DNA of 64,000 nucleotides from Crocodylus rhombifer (GCA_038503035.1 JAVSML010001000.1:1054397-1118396); one strand, 5' to 3'. Counted from the first letter of the stretch, positions 1 to 11,018 are shown. The notes: generated by a model not told the origin, from the sequence alone. Numbers and translations: made by a program.

Positions 1-231
1 GGGATGAATAGTGGAGAGATACCTAGGGAGTCAGATGTCAGGCAGGTTATGTGTCATAAATCCAATGTCTATATTTAGTCCATGATTTTTAGTGTCCAGG
101 AGGTTGATGAAGTGGAGTTCATAGGCTCATTTCTGGGAAGTGTTTTGTAAGTTTCTTTTGAGGTTCAGGACTGAGAGATTGGAGAGGGAGTGGTTTTCTT
201 GTGAGAAATCTGCCCGCACAGGTAATTGGCC
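1..231 (-). pseudogene. Penelope-like element fragment, region C-terminal to GIY-YIG (inverted)
   Basis: Read on the minus strand, one frame gives a decayed protein with the stretches FSQENHSLSNLSVLNLKRN and LLDTKNHGLNIDIGFM separated by an in-frame stop. This resembles the segment that follows the GIY-YIG core in vertebrate Penelope-like retroelements (H..DL.V.ILKG...R...E..FI..L.T...GLN.D). It is cut by the window edge. Its minus-strand start (about 231 down to 200) resembles 375-402 of the adjacent sense piece, so the same element stretch occurs here in both orientations. The family call rests on recalled motif patterns, not on a search. It is not a functional gene. Confidence 0.6.
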
Positions 232-403
232 TGGATCTTACAGCTGCACCTCCAGAAATGTAATATATCTCATGCGATGCACCAAATGCCCTGATGGAAA
301 ATACATAGGAGAGACCAAACAACAACTATGCACCAAAATGAATGCACACTGGAAACCTATCAAAGACAGGAATAGCCAATTACCTCTGGGGGCACATTTC
401 TGA
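232..403 (+). pseudogene. Penelope-like element GIY-YIG endonuclease fragment
   Basis: The translated segment begins GSYSCTSRNVIYLMRCTKC and continues PDGKYIGETKQQL, then a MNAHW stretch and LPLGAHF before a stop at 401-403. The spacing Y-x-x-x-C-x-x-C, the YIGET signature and the later H fit the GIY-YIG nuclease domain that Penelope-like elements carry C-terminal to their reverse transcriptase, where it nicks the target. There is no RT upstream, so this is a 3' fragment. Directly upstream lies the inverted piece of the same element, and directly downstream is the element's 3' tail. A free-standing host GIY-YIG gene is unlikely because the repeat tail follows at once. Family assignment is confident; activity is not expected. 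Confidence 0.72.
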
Positions 404-540
404 TGAAACTTCCTTAGCCTGATGAAGGGTTTTTGAACCTGAAAGCTTGCTTAATAATTGTTTTCCAACTATTTAAGTTGGTCTAATAAAAGATATCAAA
501 TTCACGCAAAGAACCTTATCTGCCTCTAATAAATTTCTAA
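404..540 (+). mobile_element. Penelope-like element 3' tail
   Basis: This untranslated tail follows the GIY-YIG piece. It holds a short hairpin (ccaact ... agttgg, 466-481), then a taataaaaga stretch and a cttatctgcctct end. Close relatives of the same tail recur at 11585-11690 (plus) and 43776-43852 (minus), which shows it is a dispersed repeat. It overlaps the hammerhead-like core at 419-444. Confidence 0.65.
419..444 (+). ncRNA. Hammerhead-ribozyme-like core in Penelope-like tail
   Basis: The sequence reads CTGATGA, then AGGGTTTTTGAACCT, then GAAA. The two conserved hammerhead core boxes (CUGAUGA and GAAA) are separated by a stretch that can form stem II with three pairs (AGG/CCU). Penelope-like elements are known to carry hammerhead motifs, which supports the reading. 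After GAAA comes GCTTGCTT, which allows only a very short stem III, and I could not see a convincing stem I. It may therefore be a decayed or dimer-dependent ribozyme, and catalysis is not claimed. Confidence 0.5.
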
Positions 541-1816
541 GCTCTTTAAGGAGAAAGAAGTGATTAGGAATAGTCAGCATGGATTCACCAAGCGCAAGTC
601 ATGTCTGACCAACCTGATTGCCTTCTGTGACAAGGTGAATGGCTCTGTGAATGTGGAGAGATGGGTGGATGTGGTGTACCTTGATTTTAGCAAAGTTTTT
701 GATACAGTCTTTCACAACATTCTCACAGGCAAGCTAAGGAAATATGGGCTGCATTAATGGATTGTAAGGTAGATAGCAAACTGGCTGGAACATCAGGCTC
801 AGAGAGTAGTAATCAATGGCTCACTATCTAGTTGGCAGCCGGTATCAAGTGGAGTGCCACAGGGGTTGGTCCTGGGGCTAGTTGTGTTCAATATCTTCAT
901 CAGTGACTTGGAAGATTGCATAGAGTGCACCCTCAGCAAGTTTGTACATGACACGGGGAGTAGTTGGGGGAGTAGTCGATGCACTGAAGGTTAGGGCTAG
1001 GACTCAGAGTGACCTAGACAAATTGGAGGATTGCCCCAAAAGGAATCTCATGAGGTTCAACAAGGAAAAGTGCAAAATCCTACACTTAGGATGGAACAAT
1101 ACCATGCACCAGCACAGGCTGGGGGCCGACTGGCTGGGCAGTGGCTCTGCAGAAAAGGACCTCGGGGTTACAGTGGACAGTAAGCTGAATATGAGTCAGC
1201 AGTGTGCCCTTGTTGCTAAGAAGGCTAACAACATCCTTGGCTGCATTGCCAGGAGTGTTGCCAGTAGGTCAGGGAAGTGATTTTCAGCTATTCAGCACTG
1301 GTGAGGCCACATCTGGAGTACTGTGTTCAGTTTTGGGCCCCCCACAACAGAAAGAATGGACAAATTGGAGAGTGTGTTGCAGGGTGACAAAAATGGTGAG
1401 GGAACCGGGCTTATTTAGTCTAGAGAAGAGGAAAGTGAGAGTGAATTTAATCAATAGCAGCTTTTGACTACCTGAAGTAGGGTTTGAAATAGGATGAAGC
1501 TAGACTACTCTCAGTAGTGGCAGATGACAGAATAGAGCAACCATCTCAAGTTGTAGCAAGAGAAGTTTAGGTTAGGTATTCGGAAGAATTTTCTCACAAG
1601 GAGGGTAGTAAAACACTGGAACTGGTTACCCAGAAAGGTGGGGGGGGGGGTGGAAAGAAGCTCCATCCTTGCAGGTTTTTAAGACCTGGCTTGACAAAGC
1701 TTTGGCTGAGATGATCTGGTTGGGGATGATCCAGCTTTGAGCAGTGGGTTTAACTAGATGACCTCCCGAGGTCCCTTCCAACCCTGACTTTCCATGATTT
1801 TATGATTCTATTAAAT
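541..1816 (+). mobile_element. CR1 retrotransposon copy A, 5'-truncated (RT palm to 3' end)
   Basis: It begins inside the reverse transcriptase: 560-757 encodes [17 protein letters not shown] followed by [13 protein letters not shown], the RT block holding the first catalytic aspartate. A second frame (942-1280) encodes the C-terminal RT/thumb stretch (RFNKEKCKILHLGW, EKDLGVTVDSKLNMS). Several frameshifts and stops separate the pieces. The 3' end shows the CR1 signature: a ggaggtttttaagacc-like stretch, a gactagatgacctcc-like stretch, then an octamer-like tail (tccatgattttatgattcta) near 1791-1812. A run of ten G at about 1641-1650 breaks the frame. This is an old copy that starts directly after the Penelope tail. 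Confidence 0.9.
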
Positions 1817-2397
1817 TATTCTATTAACATTTCTCTGGAGTATATGTAATTCTAAAATTTGGAGAAATTCAAAATGATCATTTATTAAGAGTGAAAGGTG
1901 GTCTCAGCTTTTGACTAAACAACTAAGACACCTTTATTCCATACTTCCTGGCATGTGTCACAGGCTGCTGAAGTTTTGATGTCATATTTCATCAGGCCGT
2001 CACTGGATTACATCATTAACCTCAAACATTGCATTTATCCTTTTTACCTGGCCCTATACACACCTACGTGCCCAATACAGCAGATTTTATAGTCCATGAA
2101 TCATTCTAAGAGATGAAACTGATACTGTGGTAATTGAGTGGAAACAAAGAAAGAAACAAACAAAAGACACAAAGTTCTGGGTAAAAAATAACAGTCTTAA
2201 GTCTCAGGCTTGCTAAGGGCACTTTATTACTTAACTGGTGAAGAATTTACCTGGAGTAGGTTGATTATCTTTCAGCCTCTTATTTTTTAATTATTTTTTT
2301 TTTTTAGGTAAGAGACAACAGGTTTGTACATATCAGCGGCATTTCACCTGTAGAGCCTGACCAAAAAAAGAGTGCTTGTGGGAGCAGAACTAATATA
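1817..2397. other. AT-rich spacer, nothing recognised
   Basis: Only short unrecognised open frames occur here, plus T-rich and A-rich runs such as the T run at about 2294-2306. No repeat terminus or coding signal could be supported. Confidence 0.5.
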
Positions 2398-3144
2398 TTC
2401 TAATGCAAAGGTGGGCAAAATGCTGGATCTGGCTGGCAGCCAGACTCCATTTCCCAGCAGCCTCTGCCCACATAGGTGGGGCCAGTCTCTATACAGACCC
2501 AAGCCACAGCTGCATTGTGATAGTGCAGGGTTGCCATGAAGACCAGCCCCAGCCGCACTGCCAGGGCGCACATCAGGGCAGGGCAGGGGGCTGCTCTGGA
2601 ACTGCTGGGATCTTGTAGCAGAGGCAGCTTGGTCCGGGTCAAGGGCAAAGCCGTGACCTGCAACCTGCATGCTCCTGGCAGGAGCACACAGGCAGTGGAT
2701 CACGGCTGTGCCTGTGCTCTGGACCAGGCTGTTACTGCTGCAAGGAGCTGGGGCAAAGCAGTGATTTGCAGCCTGCACATCCTTGCCTGGAGCATGCAGG
2801 CTGCAGATCACATCACTGCTGCAAGGAGCCGGGGCAGAAACAGCCTGGTCCCTAGCAAGGGCAGAGCCACAATCAGTTACCTGCATACCCCTGCCTGGAG
2901 TATGCAGGCTGCAGATCACAGCTCTGCCCTGGCCCCAGACCAAATTACTCCTGCTGCAAGATCCCAGCAGCTCTGGAGCAGCCCCCTGCCCTGCCACTGC
3001 ACCTGGGGCCAGCCTCCATGCCAATCCCAGCTTTGCGCTATCACAGTGCAGCTGCCATCTCCATGGTACTAGCCATCCATGCAGGGGTGGCTGGTAAATG
3101 GAGTCCACTGCTGGTCAGATCCTTTGCCTGCTCCTGTTCTAATA
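2398..3144. mobile_element. hAT-like nonautonomous foldback element with 8-bp target duplication
   Basis: The element spans 2406-3136 and is flanked by TTCTAATG (2398-2405) and TTCTAATA (3137-3144), matching at 7 of 8 positions, the duplication length hAT elements make. Its ends are related: CAAAGGTGGGCAAAATGCTGG on the left, and CAGGAGCAGGCAAAGGATC reading inward from the right. The two halves are long inverted repeats. For example, the 45 bases ending near 2622 reappear almost perfectly reverse-complemented at about 2957-3001, and the gctgcattgtgatag stretch near 2507 reappears inverted near 3037. The middle holds smaller palindromes (2761-2815). Long open frames on both strands (for example 2344-3108, minus) come from the GC-rich inverted structure and match no family. 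No transposase is present. Confidence 0.75.
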
Positions 3145-4927
3145 GTAAATGTTAGAGGCAAGCATCTGAGTATCAGCCACAACTGACTCATTGCAGCTAC
3201 CACTCTGCATTATATCTCTACCATGCTTAGACATAATGTTGAATAAAGGCCAAACAATTCAAATGAGGTAAGGCATGAATTATGCAAACAATACCTCATT
3301 TAAATAACACTTACTAATTTCTGATCCTCTGGCCTTAACAGGTATGACATTTTGCATATAAAAAATGAACTGTTAACGGATGGGAGAAAAAACTTCTGAG
3401 AAAAGCCTGAATACTATAGCAGATATTCCAGCTCTGCATTGATTACACTCTCACTGTTAGTGCTTATGGTACAGAGCAGACTGATTTAAGTCAAAGGTGT
3501 AACAGGGCAGCAGTGGCTATTTTCATGCCCTCTGCTCTAAGACAGTATTAGTGTTGCTGCCCTAGTGGCACTCCACCATCTCAGTTTCTCTATTAATTTA
3601 AATTTGATAATATTAGAAAAATTATTTGTGGGTAAGAATTTTATTCAATTTTATAGTGTTTCAATGATCATTTCTAACACATCAGGAAAAATAAATAATC
3701 CTGGAATACATTTATCAGAAAGGGCCTAATAGGTCTCTGGTAATATTTGTAGTGCTTTTCTCTTCCATGAGTCCCAGTTTCTGCACATCAATTCTTGGCT
3801 CACTAAGCAAATGATTATTTATATATTTCCCATTCCCATTTTCATTCATCACTTCAAGGATTCAACCTGTATATGGTAGCAGACCACGGAGAATGTCAGC
3901 ACAGTTTGGTTTGGAATTACAATGTTGATCTGCAGGTGCAATTGTCAAGGAGGAAAATAGCAGACAAGTACCAGACTCTGTCTTGCCTGAATTCTCTTGC
4001 TATGTTCTTTTTTTGCACAGCTATACCGCAACAAGGGATCTTACAAATTTGCAAGGATCAACTGAGAAAATAATTTTAAACAGAGGCAAAACAAGTTTGC
4101 ATGAGGAATTATAAAACAATTTCAAAAGAATTAATTTAACCAATTGACTGAACACACTACCAGAGCTTTTTTGAAAATAAAAAGTCAAAAGACTTAAACA
4201 ACTGCAGGGAATTATTATGTTGATGAAGATGTCACACAAACCTAATGTCATGTTGATAGGACAATTATGTAAAATCAGAAAAAAATAAATGAAAAGCAAT
4301 ACAAGTGTTCTCTCTGGAACTTTGTTAAATGCACTGTTATTAAGGACTCAGTTCTATGCAGCCAGATAAATAGGTAGCTTTCAGTATTACTATCTTATTC
4401 TTTTGCTGAGAAAATGAATCTCCATTTTCTTGCTTACACAACAAAGAAAAGTAAATTTATTAAAACCAGTGGAATTAAAATGCTATAAAACTGAAGCAAC
4501 TAATGAAAGAAATATAATAAAGCACTTTGTACAATTTTAGGGTCCTTTTATGTGAAACAAATCAACAGAAAATGAATGAGAGCATGCTGCTCGCAGGGGG
4601 ATAAGTGAGAAATGCTAGGTGTATGACTACATCTGAAAAGTATAGAACAGAAGTTTTGTATATGGCCACATTATTAATGCCCAATGTAAGAAACAAATTT
4701 TAATGCCTATCCTGCACTGAGATTCTCTGGTTTGAACCCCTGCTCCCATGTTGAGACCCACTGACAAACTTCATAGTTTGTGGGGTCTGCTTCAAAGCAG
4801 CAGGATTTAGGGATGGAGCACTACAGTGAGACTCTTAATGCATAATTCTTAGAATTTCAGATATTCAGGAAGGAAAAAGTCTTAATAAATCAACTGTTCC
4901 ATCCTGTGCCAATGTAGAATTGTTTTC
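3145..4927. other. AT-rich intergenic or intronic DNA, nothing recognised
   Basis: This is low-GC sequence with short open frames only (longest 4021-4299, minus, and 3873-4073, plus), none resembling a known protein. No clear repeat ends were seen. Confidence 0.5.
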
Positions 4928-5395
4928 TCTGGGTATGTACAGCTATTGCATTTAGATCGACCTACCTAGACTTAGGTGAATCTAAATTCCTAATCCTGAA
5001 AGTGTTCAGAGGGGTTAAATTGGGTAAAAAAGTGACTTTTCCAAGCTAGATTACTTCCTAAAGGGTTACCCTGATTTTGCAAATGCCTGCACATTAGCAG
5101 CACATTCCTGGGGTAGGAAAACCAGCTGCCCTCCTCAGCTCTGGGACTGTGCTAATCCCATCCCCTCCCAACCTTGACTGGCCTAGTTTTATCCCCCTGA
5201 ACCTTCCTGACTAGGCAACCCCCTCCTGCGGACCCCTGCAGAATCACCAGCCCACCTAATCCCATCAGCCTCTCCTCAGACCCACCAGCCCCTCCACCAC
5301 CACCAGTTACCTACACTGGTTTCCCTGTGAGGCACTCAGAAGCAAGCCACCTACACCTACCTAGACCAGGTGTGGTGAATGCTTGTTTGAAAACT
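4928..5395. mobile_element. TIR element family N, copy 1 (diverged)
   Basis: The left end contains GGGTATGTACAGCTATTGCAT and the right end contains gaatgcttgtttgaaaac. Together with the C-rich interior (cccctccacc-type tracts) and a cctacctaga-type stretch near both ends, this parallels the better preserved copy at 9439-9978. No target duplication was found and there is no open frame of note. It is probably a nonautonomous DNA transposon. Confidence 0.4.
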
Positions 5396-5730
5396 TTTAT
5401 ATATCTTTTCATGTAGTTCAAGACAGTTTTAAATAACTTCATGATGGAGGTCTTACCAGTTATCTAGGTAGACAATTTGACGGCATAGATACTGTTGTAA
5501 TTAAGAACATTGAAATTTCCTGTCTCAGCCATATCTATCCTACTTTTGCTTCATTTCATGGTATTACATCTAGTTACACTCTCCTGGACTACTGTAAACA
5601 TGTCTATTTATATCCTTCAAATACCTGTAGACAGTTATTTTCCTTTTAGTCAAGCTACATATTTGTAGTTCTTCTAACGTTTATGAGAAATTGAGGAACA
5701 GTAAATCATCCACAGATTGCATTGTGTTAC

Positions 5731-6636
5731 GTGTGTGTGAGGGAGTGAAGGAGTGGGCAGGCTCCGAGGCTTCCCACCCCGGTGCAACCGCGCTAAGTTC
5801 CTGCACTCAACCCCAGAACGCGGGGCACAACCTCACCTTTTCCAGGTGCGCGGAAGAAGGAGGGGCCCAGATGGTGAGGGCCAACATAAAGGAGATGCTG
5901 GCACCAGGAGGAGGGGAAGCGGAACCAGAAGAGAGCTGCGGGGAAGCCGAGACCTGTGGGAGCACCTTCAGGTGGAGGTGTACCATCCTGAGGCACTGCA
6001 GAACCTGGTGGGGTAAGGGTAAGCGCCAACAGGGCTTGGGAGTCACATTGACGGGCTCGGCGAAGCCGCGGACTGTTTGATGCTGCCGGGAGCCGTAGAT
6101 ACCGTAGTGTAAGGGCACTCACAGAAGACGAAGGGGCTTGACGGTACTCAAGAGGACTAAGTGGCTTGAGGAAGCCCTGGAGAGGGCTGACGAGCCCAGA
6201 GAGGGCTGCAGAAAAGGGTGCTAATGCCCACAGCAGATAGGGTAATAACAAGGAGGCCTGTGGAGGGCAAAGCAGCTTCCTTGCTCTAGAGAATCCCTGG
6301 CTGTAAACCTTGTGTTGACATTATATTTCTTTTGTGGACGTTTTGAGTGACATACTGACGGGTGACCTGCCCGGATAGGCAGTCACTTTCCAGTGGCACG
6401 GGCAAGGGTGTAGGGATGGAGGAGCCCTCATCGACACGGGACCCCGAGAGTCAAGGAGTCTCACTTTTGGACTGATACATGCCAGACAAACAACACTGAA
6501 TAGGATTATAATCAAAGTCGTGGCAGGAGAACCGGATGCGTGCAGCCCTCAGGTGAGCGAATCATAGCTACAGGGAAGCAGTCCCGACGCGGGGAGGCGG
6601 TGGGTACAGCGAAGTGCACCCCCCCTCCACAGTGTG
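5731..6636. mobile_element. LTR-like GC-rich insertion (solo LTR candidate), 896 bp
   Basis: A sharply bounded GC- and CpG-rich block runs from 5736 (TGTGAGGGAG) to 6631 (CCCTCCACA). It is flanked on both sides by GTGTG (5731-5735 and 6632-6636), consistent with a 5-bp target duplication, although GTGTG is low complexity. TG...CA ends with short inverted termini fit an endogenous retrovirus LTR, and the same TGTGAGGG start occurs in the insertion at 24196. An AT-rich tattatatttc stretch lies near 6325. Open frames inside (5691-6080 plus, 5793-6251 minus) look like by-products of high GC. No gag, pol or env similarity was seen. Confidence 0.5.
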
Positions 6637-7326
6637 GTTTAAACGCTGAATACAGATTCTTATCTCATTCCCTGGATTAGCTTTTGTGACTTCTTTGTTC
6701 TTCTGGATTTATTACTTGAATATCCAGCACTGCCCTCCTCCCACTTCCCCATTCTCGTTTCCCTGCCTTTTGTTTTTGTATTCAAATTTCTCTCTCCTTC
6801 TTATACAGTTTTCTGAATGTCCTTTCACAGCATCTGATAAAGTGAGCTCCAGCCCATGAAACTTGTGATGCATATATGTATACATATATATGCACAAACT
6901 CTTTGGTTAGTTTATAAGGTGCAAATATACCCTGCCTTCTACTTAACTACATCTCTATAACTTCCATTAAGTCAACATTTCTGGTACCTAACTGTCCAGC
7001 ACCAAATGAAATATTTTAGGTGTTGTCACATCAGAATGATTGGTTATACAAAAGCTCTGAGTATACAAAATAAAAGTATATTGGGGTTTTTGCCACCATA
7101 TAATTGCTAAAGTATACTGCAAATATACATCTGTTTGGCTCCATTGCTTCCCAAACCCCCAAAAATGTCTTCAGAGGAGTTTAGGTGCCTAAAGCCCAAA
7201 ACTGCAATAACAAGACAGAATAAGAACAACCTACACTCCCCCCAAAATCCTGATTTACTGTTCTTCAATGTGGGAGGCACTTACATTCACTGAGTGCTCT
7301 TTTTCTAACCTGAAACACATGGTCAG
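6637..7326. other. AT-rich DNA, nothing recognised
   Basis: An alternating TA-rich stretch (about 6868-6892, tatatgtatacatatata) is the only notable low-complexity feature. No coding or repeat signal was supported. Confidence 0.4.
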
Positions 7327-7329
7327 AAC

Positions 7330-7640
7330 TATTGGGTGCCTATATATGAGCAGTAAGGCCGCTCTGCCAATCTGTAATTACGGTGCATTGGAGATGACCC
7401 AATTAATTGAGTCTGCTGGAGTGTGGTAATTACCACACTATAGCAGACTCCAGTGTCTCATGTATCAGCATCCCTGTGCTGAAAAATGGTGGCAGGGGAT
7501 ACTTTAACTAAAGTTCATTTGATAAAGTTCATCTGCTACCATTTTTCAGTGTGGGACACTAATACATGAGATGCTCTGGGCACTTTAATTAGAGCAGCTC
7601 TAATGAAATTCAGAAACTAAGTGAAATAATGCCTTGAGTG
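7330..7640. mobile_element. Palindromic MITE-like element
   Basis: Two stacked inverted repeats dominate. 7409-7451 is a near-perfect palindrome around GTGTGGTAATTACCACAC. The stretch 7456-7497 (tctcatgtatcagcat ... aaaaatggtggcag) reappears reverse-complemented with few changes at 7537-7574. The vocabulary (ggtaattaccac, actttaattagagc) resembles the other short MITEs of this window at 36734, 37912 and 54606. Exact termini were not resolved. Confidence 0.5.
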
Positions 7641-7784
7641 GTCCAGTCTTGTAGAGATGCCCTAGACAGACTGACTGTATATTGACGGCATTCAGTTCAG
7701 CACAAAATAAAACAGTCATGGCCATTTTAATACCAAAAACTCAACAACTATTGATGGCAAAGTATTTTTTTTATAAATAGCCAA

Positions 7785-7995
7785 GAAGTTAGATCATGCA
7801 CCTTGAAGTGGGAGACCTAGGTTCCTGGCACCGCTACCCTGAAGAAATCCAAATCCACACCTAACAGGTGAGTGTCCTATTGACAAGAATACTGGCTAGA
7901 CTCGGTGTGAGAACTCTCTACCACTTCTGTTGAAGCGAGGCCATTGTGCAGCAATGAACCCAGGTACAGAGGCCTGGGTTCCTGCCCCTACTCCC
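7785..7995 (+). mobile_element. Old SINE-like sequence (MIR/CORE-SINE type)
   Basis: The stretch gttagatcatgcacc ... gtgggagacctaggttc has the layout of the tRNA-derived head of old amniote SINEs (A-box-like start, then an agacc-aggttc B-box region). It is followed by caggtgagtgtcc and a second ggttcctg. A perfect 9-bp inverted repeat GAACCCAGG/CCTGGGTTC sits at about 7957-7982. It is highly diverged, so the family name is tentative. Confidence 0.4.
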
Positions 7996-9438
7996 AGGGC
8001 TGTTTATTCATTTACATAAAACCATCAGTAGTAAAAAACAAACAAAAAACAGAAATAGTTGTGGGATCAGAAAGCTGAACTCCCAGACAGTAAGTCTTTG
8101 TCAGAAAATATCTGGAATAGTTTTAATATTGTTCTTGAAAAGTAAGGGGTAAATACTAAAGCTTTCAGTATGATTTTTGATATGCTTGCATGGATTTTAT
8201 GGGGCTTTTTTGCAAGGAACAGAGGAGACTTAAAATGTGGTTACTGATTTTGATGTAATAAAGGATCAGAAGAGATTTTTAAGGGATATTTGCTAAAGAG
8301 AATATCACTATACAATGTGGTATTAATAATTTAACTCTCAAGCTCATATTTAATTTTTAGTTCCTATAATTAACTTTTGTTCCTAAACAGACATCACGTA
8401 TCAACCAGCTATAGACTTCATCTCCCTCTTTAATTATAAACCTTCTCAGACAAAGGTAATATTCCTATTGACTTTAATGACTGTACCAATAGGCAGGTGC
8501 TATGAAAAACAACAATGTAAAATGTGCCATTTGAAAGATTAGACCTAACATCTGATAGAATTATTACAGGAAAAGGCTTTGTGAGTTTTTAGTTAAGAAT
8601 GGCTATTTCATGTTTGTTGTGGACAATGACAAAGTAGATAAAAAGATAAGTGGTTCCTATATGATAGATATTTTTAATTGAATGTATATGCATCATGCAA
8701 TTGGACTCCCAGATTTGATGAAAAACACCTACTTCTTCCTTAATTGGGCATTGAAGCTACTCAGAACAATTTGGAGTGTACTTCATGAAGGTGGGCTCTC
8801 TGCACATATGAAAAATCTCCAAATCTGTTAATGGTTTATAAAAAATCATCCTTATGTGCAAAAGAGGTGAGCCTCTTTTGTCCCCAAAGCAGAATTTTAT
8901 GGCAATAGTTTAATTAAACATCTACATCAATTGTTGGTGTTTTATCTGTGTAGAATTTCAATCTTTGGTTGCCTAAAGAAAGTTATCAGACAAAGATTCC
9001 CACAAGATCACTTATGTAATGTTTTAATGTGCTTCAAGGGAAGTTTGTGTGCCAGGAGTTTAATTAATGTAATGACTGATGTATTTTCAAAATCCAAAAA
9101 CATCCTGAAAAGCAACTCCAAAACTAACTCAGCACTATTTTTTTATTCAGTTAAAGCAACATCAAACAGTTATGTATATTTAATGTTATTATTGATACTT
9201 TTTAAAGGTGTAACCACCATGAAAAAAAATCAAATTCCTCTAAATTTAGGCACACCATACTTTAACTGCTTATATATTAATATGCACTCATGGATAAGAG
9301 GACACCATACCTTAATGGTATGATATTACCAGGAAAATATTTAGAGCACAGAAGCTAGAGAAGTAGCCCATATTTTCCCCTTCTCTATTTTGTCCCTGAA
9401 GCACAGCCAAGAATAATGTGTGATATGATCAGGAAGTC
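7996..9438. other. AT-rich DNA with one unrecognised open frame (8931-9323, plus)
   Basis: The 130-residue frame at 8931-9323 is the longest in the surrounding AT-rich sequence. It has a leucine-rich hydrophobic stretch (YLMLLLILF), no recognisable domain, no splice context and no supporting promoter. In sequence this AT-rich a frame of that length is plausible by chance, so I do not call a gene. Confidence 0.35.
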
Positions 9439-9978
9439 TTAGGGTATGTACAAGCATTAGGGTGATCTAAACACCTGAATTTGAAAGCATTCACAGGGCT
9501 TAGGTTGCCCTAAAAATGGCACACCCAACCTAAAGTTAGTTTTTGTCAGACATGAAACTAACTTTAAATCAGCATGGGGTTAATCCAACCTAGCAAGGGT
9601 TAACAAATGCCTTAGCAAATGCTTCCATACATTCACAAAACAGCTCTGGGGATGGGAAAGCCTAGACTTTATCCACAACCCTAAGGCTATGCTGTTTTAT
9701 GCTCCCTCAACCCTGATTGGCTATTTTTACCCCCTCCCCACACTCCCGAGTAGCATCTCCCCCAGACTGGGCACACACTCCCTCTGGAGACCTACCAACC
9801 TCCCTCCCTCAGACCATGAGTCCCTCCCCTCCGTGGCTTACTTGCCTCTGGCTGCCTATGCCTCCTCCCAGCAAGTGGAAAACACTTGTGCCCATGCATC
9901 TGGACTCAGGTTTAAGCAGCTTAAACTAAGCCACCTAAACCTGGGTCCACTTCTACAGATGCTTGTTCACATGCTTAG
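9439..9978. mobile_element. TIR element family N, copy 2
   Basis: The left end TTAGGGTATGTACAAGCAT and the inverted right end TAAGCATGTGAACAAGCAT form imperfect terminal inverted repeats. The interior has C-rich tracts (ccctccctc) and a paired cctaaacctg/caggtttaag section. Related copies lie at 4928-5395 and 11019-11542. No transposase frame is present, so it is a nonautonomous DNA transposon. The superfamily is unknown because no target duplication is clear. Confidence 0.5.
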
Positions 9979-11018
9979 CGATCTTCCATGTAGCTGGACA
10001 AACATAACGGAGTTTGTCCAACTCTGCAAATAAACTAACAACAACACTGAAAGGTTATAATGGAAATGCCAAGATGATTTTAAAATTTCAAACAGGCAAT
10101 TTCAGACCATTAAGTATATTAAGATTTAAGAATGTCTTGAAGAAAGGAAAATTACTCTCCATCACTCACTGAATATGTTACAATTGATAGGAATTAAATT
10201 TCAGGAATAGAAACACAAGAGTCTTCTTATATCTTTCTTGGGGTCTCTTAATGCAGGGACAAATCCAATATCTGATTGTAATTAAATTTTCCACAATGCC
10301 ACTATACGTAACTTGTGACGACAAACCTTTTGTGACATGTTTGTATGTCTAAAACCCTATATGGTTCTGACTTTGCAATCTGTTGAAAGATAATTGGGGG
10401 AAAAAAGACTAAAGTTAATAGACATATACATCTCCTTTAACTGTTGATCTAAAGCTGTTGATCTGGAATTGTGAAACTTTATACTGATTAAAGAACATAG
10501 TGTCAAAGCTCATTTTGAATCATAACCTATGCTCATAAATCCTAGGGGAAGTACTGGATAAGTCAACTTTTTTCCACAATATTTTTGAAAGAAAGAGACA
10601 GAACATTTCAGTTTTTACTGAGTTCTAAGTCGGTATGAATCCCAAGCCACATATAAGAAACTGCTGACTTTTATCTGATAATGCATAGATTCACGTCTTA
10701 TAAGAACAGGCTTTGGGAAATACTCAGAATCATACCTCTACTTCCTGTCAGTCATTTCACACAATCTTACTGCTTCTGGTATTATGCTTAAGAGCAGATT
10801 CTATCCTCTGATACTACTCAGCTTCACCAGCTCTCACCTTATATCTCACTGTACAAACATCTCTCTTTTCTATACATTTAACTTTCCCTTCTTTGCAGCC
10901 AGTGCCCTTTTAATGATTTTTTAAAAAGGCAATGATATTAAACCACCGCTTTTTTCATAAAAGGTAAGCTATACTTTTTGCACTATTTTAGTTCGTGAAA
11001 TTCCTCCATATTGCTTTT
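9979..11018. other. AT-rich DNA, nothing recognised
   Basis: No supported coding, RNA or repeat feature was found. Short unrecognised open frames only. Confidence 0.4.

Noticed and set aside
400..406. A second CTGATGA box upstream of the hammerhead-like core
   Set aside because: No GAAA box at suitable spacing with a foldable stem II; the box at 419-425 fits better.
2344..3108. 254-residue minus-strand open frame
   Set aside because: It lies in the GC-rich foldback, mirrors plus-strand frames, is repetitive in Ala/Gly/Cys, and matches no family.
8931..9323. 130-residue open frame
   Set aside because: AT-rich composition, no recognisable domain, no splice or promoter support.
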